DNA of 64,000 nt from Longitalea luteola (GTDB lineage: Bacteria > Bacteroidota > Bacteroidia > Chitinophagales > Chitinophagaceae). The DNA lies in NCBI RefSeq assembly GCF_017356035.1, contig NZ_JAFIQX010000009.1:274380-338379 (forward strand), given 5' to 3'. This document shows, in pieces, positions 1 through 9,700 of the stretch. The position numbers and the translations under genes are program-made. Below the pieces are notes generated by a model, which saw nothing but the letters and a program-made list of their open reading frames with translations, ran no database searches and had not been told where the DNA came from. Positions within the stretch are counted from its first letter, which is position 1. Every line of letters starts with the position of its first letter.

Positions 1-116
1 ACGATATCGGGGAATTGGGTTACGGGCAGGGAAAATAAGGACAGTACGCCCAGTAATAATATGACAATGGAAATTACAAGCGACAAAATAGGCCGCCTGA
101 TAAATAGCTCAAACAT
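1..116 (-). CDS. RND efflux transporter permease, N-terminal fragment
   Basis: The reverse strand from 116 encodes Met-Phe-Glu-Leu-Phe-Ile-Arg-Arg-Pro followed by a hydrophobic helix and the Leu-Pro-Val-Thr-Gln-Phe-Pro-Asp segment. This is the hallmark N-terminus of AcrB/MexF-type inner-membrane RND pumps: an FIxRPI cytoplasmic start, TM1, then the beginning of the periplasmic porter domain. Only 38 codons are present because the gene leaves the window. It lies 64 bp downstream of the adaptor gene on the same strand, the usual order for a tripartite drug or solute efflux operon. The substrate cannot be judged from this fragment. Confidence 0.85.
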   Translation of the reverse strand, partial: MFELFIRRPILSLVISIVILLLGVLSLFSLPVTQFPDI

Positions 117-180
117 GCTTGCTGGTTTTTCTACTTTTTTAGAATATTATTGAAGTACTGTTTGACTGTTATTACAACAA

Positions 181-1302
181 TCAATTAACAGCAAGGCTGT
201 CTGTAGCTATCATACGCGGTTTTATTGTACTTCCCTCTCTGATATTCTGCACACCTTCATAGATGATACGGTCGCCTTCGTCGAGGCCCGACTTAACCAG
301 CACGAAATCATCGATCCTTGATTCCGGTTCAAAGCCTTTCATTCGCACTTTCAGGTCATTGCCCAGTACAAATACATAGTTCCGGTCCTGGATCTCCAAT
401 ACGGAGCGTTGGGGTATCATCAATGCTTTTTTAACATTGGTGGTAAGCAGGATATTACCGCTGGCGCCATGTTTCAGCATTTTGGTAGGATTGGGGAATA
501 CCGCTCTAAAGGCAATAGAACCGGTTTCAGTATCAAACTCCCCTTCCATGGTCTCAATTTTTCCTGGGTATTTGTAAACAGTACCGTCTGCCAGCTGTAA
601 CTCGGCAGCAGATTGCTGGCGGTTACCCTCCTGTTTACTTTTTACATAATTGAGGTATTCTTTTTCAGATACTTTGAAGTATACATGCATGGCATGGATA
701 TCCGATACGCTGGTGAGCAGGGTGCCTTCTGAAATAAGGCTTCCGCGTTTTTGCAGGATGCGGTCGATGATGCCATCGAAGGGCGCCCTTACGGTTGTAT
801 AGGAAAGACTGATCCTGGCTTTTTCTTCTTTGGCCCGGGCTTCATCTACTTTCGCTTTTGCAGCAGCGAGCTTGGCATTGGCCAGATCCAGGTCGCTTTC
901 GGTTACGATCTTTTTATCTACGAGCGACTGAACCCGGCGCAGTTCTACTTCTGCACTTTTCACTTCGGCCTGCGCGCTGGTCAACGAGGCTTTTGCTTCA
1001 GACAGCTGTACTTTAAATTCGGCATCATTCAGGGTAAACATTACCTGTCCTTTCTTTACCAGCTGCCCTTCATCGACCATAATATTTTCCAGGAACCCGG
1101 ATACTTTCGCCCGCAGCTCAACGTGCTGATAAGCATTGATGCTTGCCACGTACGACTTGTGCAGGGTAGTATCCTTGCTCTTCAATTCAAAAACAGGTAA
1201 CTCTATAACTTCTACTTCCTTTTCGGTATTTCCTTTAACACCACAACCTGTTAGCCAGATTATGCACAAAATATTAATTGCTGCAAAAGCTTTCATGCTC
1301 AT
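181..1302 (-). CDS. RND efflux periplasmic adaptor subunit (HlyD/AcrA type)
   Basis: Membrane-fusion protein that would couple the inner-membrane RND pump encoded just downstream to an outer-membrane channel. With the start at 1302 (1296 also possible) it has about 373 residues and begins with a lipoprotein signal ending Leu-Thr-Gly-Cys. It then shows the barrel-sandwich lipoyl half motif (V-x-G-F, then V-D-E-G-Q-L-V-K-K-G-Q), a long heptad-rich Ala/Glu/Lys alpha-hairpin, the second lipoyl half (V-R-A-P-F-D-G-I-I), and the beta-barrel and membrane-proximal domains. The longer frame up to 1350 would put 16 residues before the signal peptide and is less likely. The permease start follows 64 bp downstream. 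Confidence 0.9.
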   Translation of the reverse strand: MSMKAFAAINILCIIWLTGCGVKGNTEKEVEVIELPVFELKSKDTTLHKSYVASINAYQHVELRAKVSGFLENIMVDEGQLVKKGQVMFTLNDAEFKVQLSEAKASLTSAQAEVKSAEVELRRVQSLVDKKIVTESDLDLANAKLAAAKAKVDEARAKEEKARISLSYTTVRAPFDGIIDRILQKRGSLISEGTLLTSVSDIHAMHVYFKVSEKEYLNYVKSKQEGNRQQSAAELQLADGTVYKYPGKIETMEGEFDTETGSIAFRAVFPNPTKMLKHGASGNILLTTNVKKALMIPQRSVLEIQDRNYVFVLGNDLKVRMKGFEPESRIDDFVLVKSGLDEGDRIIYEGVQNIREGSTIKPRMIATDSLAVN

Positions 1303-1425
1303 ACAAAGTTTAAATAAGTATATGAATGGAATGGCCATTGGGCCAGACAATCTATTTAGGAATATGCAAGCACACGATCGCCATACTTATATTATAAGCA
1401 GGCCGGGCATTTGTATGTACGTTAC

Positions 1426-1791
1426 TCAGAAAGGTGTGAGCCGGAAAAGAAACAGGTAATAAAATGGTGGAAGATGCGCTGTGGTCGCGTTCTGAAGGGC
1501 TGACTCCGAGAGTGGACAGTACGTTTCAACCGGTGTGGTGGTCTGCACGTGACTGATCCTTAAATAAGATGCGGCCCTAAACCTGGTTCTGAACTTGGTT
1601 TGCTTTTTGGCCGGATGATGGCTAATGAAAACAGCCTGGTCTTCATGGTCCACCGCCTGCAGCTGTACCGGCATGCTAATGGCATTAGCCAGATCGCTTT
1701 TCAGCGATCGCTCGTGCCTGCCGGTTCCAGCCATCGCGATGGTACCTAACAGTAGATAAACAATAAATTGAAATATATACTTGTTATTCAC
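1426..1791 (-). CDS. small secreted protein of unknown function
   Basis: A 121-residue protein starts with a convincing signal peptide (Asn-Asn-Lys, hydrophobic stretch, Ala-Met-Ala-Gly). The mature part is basic and low in recognisable motifs, and ends with a striking aromatic tail (Pro-Pro-Phe-Tyr-Tyr-Leu-Phe-Leu-Phe-Arg-Leu). I do not recognise the family. It lies 123 bp upstream of the RND adaptor on the same strand, so it may be co-transcribed with the efflux operon. A TAnnTTTG-like promoter element and a near-palindrome lie just upstream, which supports its being a real first gene. It could still be a fortuitous frame. Confidence 0.5.
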   Translation of the reverse strand: MNNKYIFQFIVYLLLGTIAMAGTGRHERSLKSDLANAISMPVQLQAVDHEDQAVFISHHPAKKQTKFRTRFRAASYLRISHVQTTTPVETYCPLSESALQNATTAHLPPFYYLFLFRLTPF

Positions 1792-1823
1792 AGATCAGGA
1801 TTTTTTCCAGGTGAACTGCCGCG

Positions 1824-1831
1824 CAAAAGTA
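1824..1831 (-). promoter_or_regulatory. candidate Bacteroidota -7 promoter element
   Basis: On the minus strand this reads TACTTTTG, an exact match to the TAnnTTTG element of Bacteroidota primary-sigma promoters. It sits 33 bp upstream of the start at 1791. A clear TTG at the expected -33 spacing is not seen, so the call rests on one half of the promoter only. Confidence 0.35.
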
Positions 1832-1874
1832 CTAAGGCAAAAAGAATATTTCCCTTTTAAAGGATTAAATATTT

Positions 1875-1891
1875 GTTGAAACGGTTGCAAC
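1875..1891. promoter_or_regulatory. near-palindromic candidate operator
   Basis: GTTGAAACGGTTGCAAC fits the symmetric pattern TTGnAACnGTTnCAA, the layout seen in many LacI/GalR-type operators. It lies about 45 bp upstream of the candidate -7 element of the small secreted gene. No LacI-family regulator is encoded in the window, so the regulator is unknown. Confidence 0.3.
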
Positions 1892-2005
1892 CTCTCTAAA
1901 TTATTCAGCCTTTTCCTGTTTTTTTAAGTGTATCATCAACAATACTCATTGATTTTTAATTACATTCTAATACGGGCTAAACGCTAAAACCACATGCAAA
2001 TAAAA

Positions 2006-2031
2006 GACCTCCCCAAAATGTTGGGGAGGTC
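2006..2031 (-). terminator. rho-independent terminator of the lyase gene/locus 1
   Basis: A perfect 11-bp GC-rich stem (GACCTCCCCAA) with a 4-base loop. In minus orientation it is followed by TTTTATTT. It lies 108 bp past the stop of the alginate-lyase-like gene and probably ends the locus 1 transcript. Confidence 0.8.
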
Positions 2032-2138
2032 AATTTAGTTTCCGTTCCTGTGCCTCCTGACTTACACAGGCCAGAAAAAGATGTAAGGGATACTAGGATA
2101 TTGGATCTTCTATCTTGCTCAGATATTGTAAACTATTC

Positions 2139-3419
2139 TTATGGCCTGGTATATAACAAGGTGCCAAAACCGAGCTGGTCGTAGCCGCCGCTGCCTGTAC
2201 CATAATCTCCGCCACCACCTTCGGGGTAAGACCTATTCATCCCTATAAGTGTGTAAGGCGCAGTCAATCCTTTGCGTTTCACATAATGGTTGTAGATCAT
2301 TGTATATATCGGACGCACCTCGCCTCTTTCCGCCTCACTGATTTTCGTGTGCACAACCGTTGTATCACAATCCTTGTAATCATAGGACTTCCAGGGCACT
2401 TCTTCCATGGCAATATTGTATTTGGCATTATATTCTGATGCTTTCAGGAACATATTGTCGTTAAAGCCGTAGAAATCATCGCCCTGATGCCAGGCCATTT
2501 CGCAAATGGTAGCCAACATCGCAATTACCAGTGTAGCATGGCCCTGGTCGCGGCCGCTTTCTTGCAACTGCGCCAGCCCCTGGTCTTTGTGAACATAATA
2601 GATCGCTTTCCTGATGTTGCCGTTTCCTCCACCGCGTTGAAAATAATTCACGGCTTCATTGTACAACTCACGTTTATCGGTCAATATACCGATGGCCATC
2701 ACGGAAGCAATATTCCCTAAGTCCCAGTTAGCCCAGTAGTGATCGATGCAGGAACCATTGTGGTTTACCAGGAAGTCATGGTTCTTCGGATAAAAAACGG
2801 TCAGCATCCACTGTTTGTATGCCTCGAAGTCCTGCTTAGCCCAATTCTGGTAATCGCGCATCAGTTCACCGGCCAGCGCAAACTGGTAGCCGTAAAAACC
2901 GGCAGCCAGGAACACATTGGGGTCACCGCTTAATTTTTTACAGGTAGCAGCCCAGGCATTCAGTATTAGAATGGCATTATCAGCGTACCTGGTATCGCCT
3001 TCGATCTTCCAGCGGATTGCCAACTGATAAGCCGCCGCCGCATCATTCATTGCGCGGGAATAATTATCCGCATCGGGTTCTTCGCGGCTTTTGCCACCCC
3101 TGATCAGTTTTTCAACCGGATTAGGTGTGTATGGAATTTGTGCACGCTTATTAGCTATGAGCTTTTCCCATCCGGCTGTAATTTCTACATGTTTCGCAGC
3201 AAGCGCCGTTTTAATGCGCTCAAAATCTTCGGTTACGTTCAATCCGCCGGGATGCAGTAATGCCGTCCCCGGAGGTAAGGTATCAATATATTTTACCGGA
3301 GTTATAATGTTAGTAGAATCATATAATTCATCGTACTCTTCGCCGCCTTTTTTTGAGCAATCTACCATCGATACACTCAACACCAGGCCAAGTACAGAAA
3401 TAACAGCGAGTCGTTTCAT
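2139..3419 (-). CDS. alginate-lyase-fold polysaccharide lyase, lipoprotein
   Basis: A 426-residue protein with a lipoprotein signal (Val-Ser-Met-Val-Asp-Cys), so probably surface or periplasm anchored. The body resembles the alginate_lyase (alpha/alpha toroid) family. It has an Asn-His-Asn-Gly segment followed by His-Tyr-Trp-Ala-Asn-Trp near residues 217-231, then Glu-Ser-Gly-Arg-Asp-Gln-Gly-His and Cys-Glu-Met-Ala-Trp-His-Gln-Gly-Asp-Asp. The latter two segments recur in the giant protein at 12968-18196, so the two are paralogues. PL38-like lyases, which act on uronate polymers, are the closest family I can name; the substrate is an inference. It is the last gene of a SusC/SusD/LamG operon, 37 bp after its neighbour. 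Confidence 0.8.
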   Translation of the reverse strand: MKRLAVISVLGLVLSVSMVDCSKKGGEEYDELYDSTNIITPVKYIDTLPPGTALLHPGGLNVTEDFERIKTALAAKHVEITAGWEKLIANKRAQIPYTPNPVEKLIRGGKSREEPDADNYSRAMNDAAAAYQLAIRWKIEGDTRYADNAILILNAWAATCKKLSGDPNVFLAAGFYGYQFALAGELMRDYQNWAKQDFEAYKQWMLTVFYPKNHDFLVNHNGSCIDHYWANWDLGNIASVMAIGILTDKRELYNEAVNYFQRGGGNGNIRKAIYYVHKDQGLAQLQESGRDQGHATLVIAMLATICEMAWHQGDDFYGFNDNMFLKASEYNAKYNIAMEEVPWKSYDYKDCDTTVVHTKISEAERGEVRPIYTMIYNHYVKRKGLTAPYTLIGMNRSYPEGGGGDYGTGSGGYDQLGFGTLLYTRP

Positions 3420-3456
3420 AGTATTTTGGAGCTTTTGGAAAAATTAATGTTTGTTG

Positions 3457-4770
3457 TTATTGCCTGTTCTTATAGAAAAGAGCGAATATCTGGTCTCCAT
3501 TCAACGCCTCATCGAAAATCTCGAATTCATCTACCATACCACCAAAGGCAGGTTCTTTCACCACTCCGTTCGTTGGTGCACCGATATACACTTTATTATG
3601 ATTGAACAGCGTTGGGCTTGCTTTCACATCGAGCGCTAATTCAGCTATCTTCTGACCATCCATATAAACTCTTTGGATATGCTCGTCAGTTGAAATTGTC
3701 ATTGCCACGTGATGCCATTCTTTGGCCGGAAGTGGTCTGTCGGCTTTTGCGTCAAATGCGGTGAAAGGCGTGAACTCAGGTATTTTTTCAAATATCAGCC
3801 GGCCCAGCATGTTAGGCCCCTGGTTGGTTTGCATCCTGGTCATTAAAGCCATGCGAAGACCTCTGGCCTGGCCAAAATCAAATACAGGCTCCTGTACCCA
3901 GTTGGAATCATTCGACCAGTTTACCCAGCAGGAAACGGTGATGTTTGCATGCTTGCTTATCTGTGGCGGGCATGCAAGAAACTGGTTATTCGTTGTTAAG
4001 AAATTAGATGCTCCGGGTAATACAACTGCCTGACCGTTCACACCGGCAGCATAACTCATAGGTTTACCCCAGTCTTTGTATGAGTAGGTAGCAGCAGTAC
4101 CACCCATTTTGTCGGCCAGGTTGCCTTCGAATGCCAGCCAGTAAACGGGATTGGGTACAGAGGCCACCGCTCTGAAGAGGGGTCCGGTTACCGGGTAGTT
4201 ATTTACAGATACCTGTATATTTCCAGAGGTAAATCCTTGTGGTAAAGCCACTTTCAGCAACGTATCGGTAATCTCAGTGATAGCTGCAGTGGTTCCGTTA
4301 AAATCTACTTTTACTTTTGCAGGATCAGCGCCAAACCCGGTACCAGCTATTTCAACCGTTTCACCTGGTAAACCAATATCCTTGCTGGCCGTTTTTACAA
4401 CCGGCGGGGGAACCACTTTGAATGAACCTACAGAATCGATCATGTGTGTCCAAACCTGTAAACTTACTTTACCACTAATGGCATCGCCGGGTACTTTTAC
4501 AACGATCTTACCATCTACGCAGGAAACGATCGTATCGGCCTGAATACCATTAAAAAATACTTTTACTGCATTTTTATAGTCGCCAAAACTGGAACCGTCA
4601 ATTGTTACCTCATTAAAACCGGCATAACCGCTATCGGGAAACATGCCTTTTGGTTCCGGTGCAGGATACCCGTAGATTTTTAAATCTGGCGATTTGGTAC
4701 AACCTGCATAAACAACTGCTGCCGCCATTATCGCTGGTATGAACTTCAAATTTTTTATAAATGATTTCAT
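3457..4770 (-). CDS. TIG/IPT-LamG surface glycan-binding lipoprotein
   Basis: With the start at 4770 (Met-Lys-Ser-Phe-Ile-Lys) it has 437 residues and a lipobox Val-Tyr-Ala-Gly-Cys. Two immunoglobulin-like IPT/TIG domains follow (about residues 25-125 and 128-205, each with Gly-x-Gly-Phe or Gly-Ser-Ser-Phe-Gly and V-x-V-x-F-N-G). Next comes a concanavalin-like LamG_3 domain (about 210-435: W-V-N-W, W-H-H-V-A-M-T, V-D-E-F-x-I-F-D-x-A-L). It occupies the SusE/SusF position, between SusD and the lyase, and probably binds polysaccharide on the cell surface. The longer frame up to 4830 would bury the signal peptide and is rejected. Confidence 0.82.
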   Translation of the reverse strand: MKSFIKNLKFIPAIMAAAVVYAGCTKSPDLKIYGYPAPEPKGMFPDSGYAGFNEVTIDGSSFGDYKNAVKVFFNGIQADTIVSCVDGKIVVKVPGDAISGKVSLQVWTHMIDSVGSFKVVPPPVVKTASKDIGLPGETVEIAGTGFGADPAKVKVDFNGTTAAITEITDTLLKVALPQGFTSGNIQVSVNNYPVTGPLFRAVASVPNPVYWLAFEGNLADKMGGTAATYSYKDWGKPMSYAAGVNGQAVVLPGASNFLTTNNQFLACPPQISKHANITVSCWVNWSNDSNWVQEPVFDFGQARGLRMALMTRMQTNQGPNMLGRLIFEKIPEFTPFTAFDAKADRPLPAKEWHHVAMTISTDEHIQRVYMDGQKIAELALDVKASPTLFNHNKVYIGAPTNGVVKEPAFGGMVDEFEIFDEALNGDQIFALFYKNRQ

Positions 4771-4806
4771 ATTATAAGGAATTAAAACAGTTTTCAAAAT
4801 AGCGGG

Positions 4807-4904
4807 TTGGCAATAGGCAATCGACATCAATTTGCTATCTCCCGACTGGATAGGAGCTAGAAATTGTTTTTGCTCCTCTCATTATGTCAACTGCCTATTG
4901 TCAA
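4807..4904. repeat. intergenic imperfect inverted repeat
   Basis: The arm at 4807-4827 (TTGGCAATAGGC...) and the arm at 4884-4904 are reverse complements at 18 of 21 positions. They enclose about 56 bp between susD and the TIG/LamG gene. The motif GCCTATTG/CAATAGGC is repeated in short-period fashion, like other intergenic clusters in this window. It could fold as an mRNA hairpin that adjusts expression of the downstream gene relative to SusC/SusD. Confidence 0.6.
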
Positions 4905-4910
4905 CTGCTC

Positions 4911-6731
4911 TTAATAGTCATTGTTTTGAACCAGATTCGGATTTAACTGGATCTGCCGCAATGGTATCGGAAATAAATAATGCATTCTTTTAAAATTGCG
5001 GTTAGCCGCAGCATCGATCAGAACGGCTTTTACATCGCCATACCTGGTAGAGATGGTCGTTTCTGCAGGAGCAGTACCGGTCTCATAATTCTTTTGAATA
5101 TACAGGCTGGTTGTACTGTCGGTTCCCGGGTGTTCTTTTGACGCTACTTTGAACTCAGTTTCATAATTAGCACCGCCTACCACCATACCACAGACATCCT
5201 GGTTCAACTGGCGCTCGGCAATGCCCCAACGTTTGAGGTCATCAAAACGGAAGCATTCACCGTATAATTCCACCGTACGCTCACGTCTGATCTCTTCGAG
5301 CATATTCAGGCCATTATTATCAACCAGGGCATTGGTGAGTGGCGCCACACCGGCTCTTGCCCGCAACAGGTTGACAGAGCTGTTAAGGTCGGCATCGCTG
5401 ATGGCGCCGTTCTTTTCCATCAAAGCTTCGGCATAGATCAGGTATACTTCGGCCAACCGGATCTGCGGATAATCCTGCGATTCCTGGCCGCTGCTGCGGT
5501 ATGTAGGATAGTTGTTGGCGGAGAATTTATAATTCGTATAGCCCAGTTTTCCGTCCAATGTAATTGATCCATTCGCAGGCACAGTTCCGCTTCCCAGTAC
5601 ATAACTCAGCAACCGCAAATCCCTGCCCTGGTATTCATCTGATACTTTCTGATAGCCTTTAAAGTTGGGCGACTTGCTCACCGGCAATCCATCTGTGCAC
5701 AGGTACATGTCCATCATTTTGCGGCTGGGCAGGATACGGGTTTGCATCGTATGCGACAACAGGATGCCACCGGGGCGCAGTTTATTGTCGTAGATGCTTT
5801 TGAGGATAAACTCACTGTTGGTGGTTTTATCGAGGCCTGCCGGGTTTCCACCCGATCCATCTATATTGAACAGAAAATAATTACTGCGGTTCAGCATAGC
5901 GCCGTTGCTGTTATAGTTCCATAGTCTATAACCGCCGTTCTGCATTACGTCTTTAGCCAGGCTTATTGCTTCGGTTAAAAACTGGTTTACCTGGTCTGAA
6001 GCCGGTCCGGCAGAACCTTTGAAATCTGTAGTGACGCCGGTATACTTTCGCCAGGTAGCTTCATACAATAATACGCGGGCTTTGAATGCTTCCGCAGCCC
6101 ATTTGCTTACATGGCCTTTTTCTTCGGCCGGGATCGACTGCTCGGTAGGAAGGCCGGCGATGGCTTCATCCAGATCGGCCAGGATCTGATCGACTACTTC
6201 ATAACGGCTATTACGCGGTGCGCTTAATTCAGCACCGCCTACGTCGGGCACCGTCGTAATGATGGGAACACCGCCGAAGCGCTTGAGCAGGAAGAAATGG
6301 TGCCATGCCCGGAAGAATTTAGCAGCAGCTACATATTGCTTTATCTCTTCTTTTTTTCCGGGATAGGCTTCTGCTTTATTAAGAACGATATTTATGCTAC
6401 GGATATAAGCATAAGGATTATTCCAGTAGATATCGTCAAGTGGGGCGTTAAAGGCGCCCCGGCCATATTTTACCGGGGGTTCATCGCCAATATATGCTGT
6501 AAGATCTGAACCCAGGTCCATAAAATGAAAGATATTGCTACCATCGATCGGCTCCCAGCTGATCATTTTTTCATAAAAATCATTGGTAGCAAGTTTGAAA
6601 TGGTCAGGTTTAGTGAAATAAACGGCTTCGCTTATTCTATCTTCAGGTTTAAGGTCAAGGAAATTTTTCGTGCATGCACCGGCGCCTAACATCAGAGCGC
6701 CGATAGCTGCAGGAATAATAAAGTTTTTCAT
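4911..6731 (-). CDS. SusD/RagB family nutrient-binding outer-membrane lipoprotein (locus 1)
   Basis: A 606-residue SusD homologue with the start at 6731 and lipobox Gly-Ala-Gly-Ala-Cys-Thr-Lys. It has the usual N-terminal segment (Phe-Leu-Asp-Leu-Lys-Pro), TPR-like helices (Ala-Ala-Ala-Lys-Phe-Phe-Arg-Ala-Trp-His-His), the family signature Arg-Leu-Ala-Glu-Val-Tyr-Leu-Ile-Tyr-Ala-Glu-Ala and Glu-Ile-Arg-Arg-Glu-Arg, and the C-terminal Tyr-Leu-Phe-Pro-Ile-Pro. SusD forms the lid on the SusC channel and binds the glycan at the surface. It starts 33 bp after susC, in one operon with the TIG/LamG protein and the lyase. Confidence 0.95.
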   Translation of the reverse strand: MKNFIIPAAIGALMLGAGACTKNFLDLKPEDRISEAVYFTKPDHFKLATNDFYEKMISWEPIDGSNIFHFMDLGSDLTAYIGDEPPVKYGRGAFNAPLDDIYWNNPYAYIRSINIVLNKAEAYPGKKEEIKQYVAAAKFFRAWHHFFLLKRFGGVPIITTVPDVGGAELSAPRNSRYEVVDQILADLDEAIAGLPTEQSIPAEEKGHVSKWAAEAFKARVLLYEATWRKYTGVTTDFKGSAGPASDQVNQFLTEAISLAKDVMQNGGYRLWNYNSNGAMLNRSNYFLFNIDGSGGNPAGLDKTTNSEFILKSIYDNKLRPGGILLSHTMQTRILPSRKMMDMYLCTDGLPVSKSPNFKGYQKVSDEYQGRDLRLLSYVLGSGTVPANGSITLDGKLGYTNYKFSANNYPTYRSSGQESQDYPQIRLAEVYLIYAEALMEKNGAISDADLNSSVNLLRARAGVAPLTNALVDNNGLNMLEEIRRERTVELYGECFRFDDLKRWGIAERQLNQDVCGMVVGGANYETEFKVASKEHPGTDSTTSLYIQKNYETGTAPAETTISTRYGDVKAVLIDAAANRNFKRMHYLFPIPLRQIQLNPNLVQNNDY

Positions 6732-6764
6732 TTGTAGAATTTTTACACTCATCTGATATCAGGA

Positions 6765-9700
6765 TTATAAACCAAGGTTAACGCCAAAGGACCAGGTTCT
6801 CATAAACGGATAGCCGTTCAATTGGGAATCAGTGCCCTGCTCAGGATCGAATCCGTCTTTAATAGAGGTTAACTCAAACAGGTCGTTGCCTGAGAAATAA
6901 ACCCGCACTCGCTCGAGTTTTGCCCTTGAAACAATTGATTCCGGCAGCGTATATCCTACGATCAGGGATTTCAAACGAACATACCGGTTGTTTTGCAGCA
7001 TGAAATCATTGTTCTGGTAATTCCATTTGGCACGGTCTTTATTTACAGTAAGTCTTGGATACCTGGCACCGGTATTTTCAGGCGTCCAGGTATTTCCGAG
7101 GAAGCTTGCATTTAGGTTGGTATACTTATCCCAGAACGGGTAGGCCAGTGCGCCCGTGCGCTGAACGTATTGCTCGCCCACGCCTTGCAGGAATGCTGAG
7201 AAGTCTATGCCCTTCCAGGCGCCGCCGAGGGTAATTCCGAATGTATAATGTGGTGCGTTGTCGCCCTTATATTGTATATCTTTCTGATCGATGATCTGGT
7301 CGCCATTGACATCGCGTTTGCGCGTGTCGCCAGGCCGAAGCGAGATATCACCGCTCTGCTGTTCAGGTATATCTCCTCTTGCAATGGCCTGGTACCTGTT
7401 GTAATAAAGATCAACCATTTTCTGATCGGTAAAAAAGCCTCTGGTTGAATACATGAACCAGGAGTTCAGCGGGTGACCTTCTACGGCAGCAACTAATCCC
7501 GGATTGGGAGACGCAGCACCATCAAGGGCCACCAGTTTGTTGCGGCTGTCAGATACATTCACCGATACATTATAGCTGAATTCACCGATCTTATCGCGCC
7601 AGCCCAACATGGCTTCCCAACCTTTTACTTCGAGTACACCATTGTTTGTCTGAGGCGCATCGCCGCCTAACACTGCCGGATATATGATGTTGATCAACAT
7701 CCCATCGTTCTTCTTCTTATAAACATCTAACCTTGCCGTCAGGCGGTTGCGGTACATGATCAGGTCCATACCCAGATTCGTCATGCTTACGCGCTCCCAG
7801 GTACGGTCATTACTGGTGAGGCCGTTCCTGTTTAACTGCGCAACGGTTTGCCTGGAGGCTACGCTACCAAAGATAGTAGAGCGCATAACGATGTCGGAGA
7901 TATAATCGTAGTCGCCGATATTAACGTTATTTCCCATTACGCCATAACCACCGCGGATTTTCAGGTAGTTCAGGTCCGGGATGTCAAGGTCCCTGATAAA
8001 GTTTTCATTGGTCAACACCCAGCCTGCAGACACATCGTAGAAGTTAGACCATTTATTACCGGGTGCAAAACGGGAAGAACCGTCACGACGTCCCAACAAC
8101 TCAACCAGGTATTTGCCTCTGAAAGAGTAGTTCAACCGGCTGATATAGGAATACATACCCCATTGATTGCGGCCGCCTCTTCCTTCTACATAATCGGTGG
8201 GGGCAACATTCAGGTCATACACACCCTCATTACCGATATTGGTACGGTATGCATACAAACTCTTATAGTCGTTCTTCTCAGCATTGATACCCGCCATAGC
8301 TATGATGCGATGGCCGCCAAATGATTTGGTGTAGCGCAATAAACCGGTATAGTTCTGGTATAAGGTATTATCTGATTGCGCCCTGATGTCAGAGATGGTA
8401 TTTATATTCTTCGATGCGAGTGTACCGTCCCAGCGATAGGTGGGCACCGTCAGCTGGTAGTTATCCATCCGGTACTGATTTACCTGGTAAGAAACAGTAC
8501 CTTCCGCTTCAAGGCCCTTCAACAGCTGGGCTGTACCTTTTATGTCGGCCCTTACCAGGTCATTGGCCCTGATATCTCTTCCGCCGTCGGTAGTGGCTGC
8601 CGTTGAGTTCCTATCACCCACATTGAAATTGGCATACCACTGGCCGTATGGATTTTTGGCCGGGAACAAGGCGGGATCCCATGCAATAAGCTCCATGCGC
8701 AAACTGGTGGAAGGAGCAGAAGTGATATCTTTCTGATACGTTACACCGGTTTGCAATTTCACTTTTTCACTCAGCTTATAATCATAGTTCAGACGAACAT
8801 TGTATTGTTTGCGGCCATCGTAAGCAGTGGCCAGGGGCGCGCGGTTATCAGCATAGGCGGCTGACAGGCGGAAGGCGGTTCTGTCGGTAGAACCCGAAAC
8901 ACTGATATTATGCTGTTGCGAAAGGCGGGTAGCAAATAATTCATCGTAGCGATTGGCATTGCCAATGAAAATATCGCCCCACTCATTGGTTGAATAAATG
9001 CCTTCGTAACCTTCCTGCATTTTCTTCAGGTTATCCATCGACCTCCAGTTCCAGTAATCTTTCTTGATATCAGCATTAACGGCTTCGATCCACATAGCAG
9101 CATATTCCGTCATCGTAGCGGCAGGCGTTTTAATACCGAGGGTATTGATGCGGGCATTGTAACCATAATCAATTTTTATTTTGCCTTTACCGCGTTTAGT
9201 TGTAACCAGGATAACGCCATTGGCAGCGCGGCTACCGAAGATTGCGGCCATACCATCCTTTAACAGGTTCACCGATTCAATATCATCGGGGTTCATGGTA
9301 TAAAACATATTGTTATCGGCAACAGGTATTCCATCGATAACGATCAGGGGAGAACCGCCATTCACAGAGGTAACGCCACGGATCTGCATGTTCAATGTTT
9401 CATTGCCCGGGCGGGAAGATGTTCTGGTGATCACCAGGCCGGGTGTACTACCCTGCAGGGCCAGCGCCGGATTGGTTACCGCTCTGCTTTCAAAAGTCCT
9501 GTTATTCACGGGTTCGAGCGCACCGGTAACCGTTGCTTTTTTCGACATACCATAACCTACTACTACCTGCTCTTCCATGGGGGCCTGGGTGGTAGCTAAT
9601 TTGATCACGAAGTCTGTCTGATTGCCTACAGGCACCAGTTTGTCGTCGCAACCTACATATGATATCACCAGGATAGATCCTGGACCATCCACCATCATAA

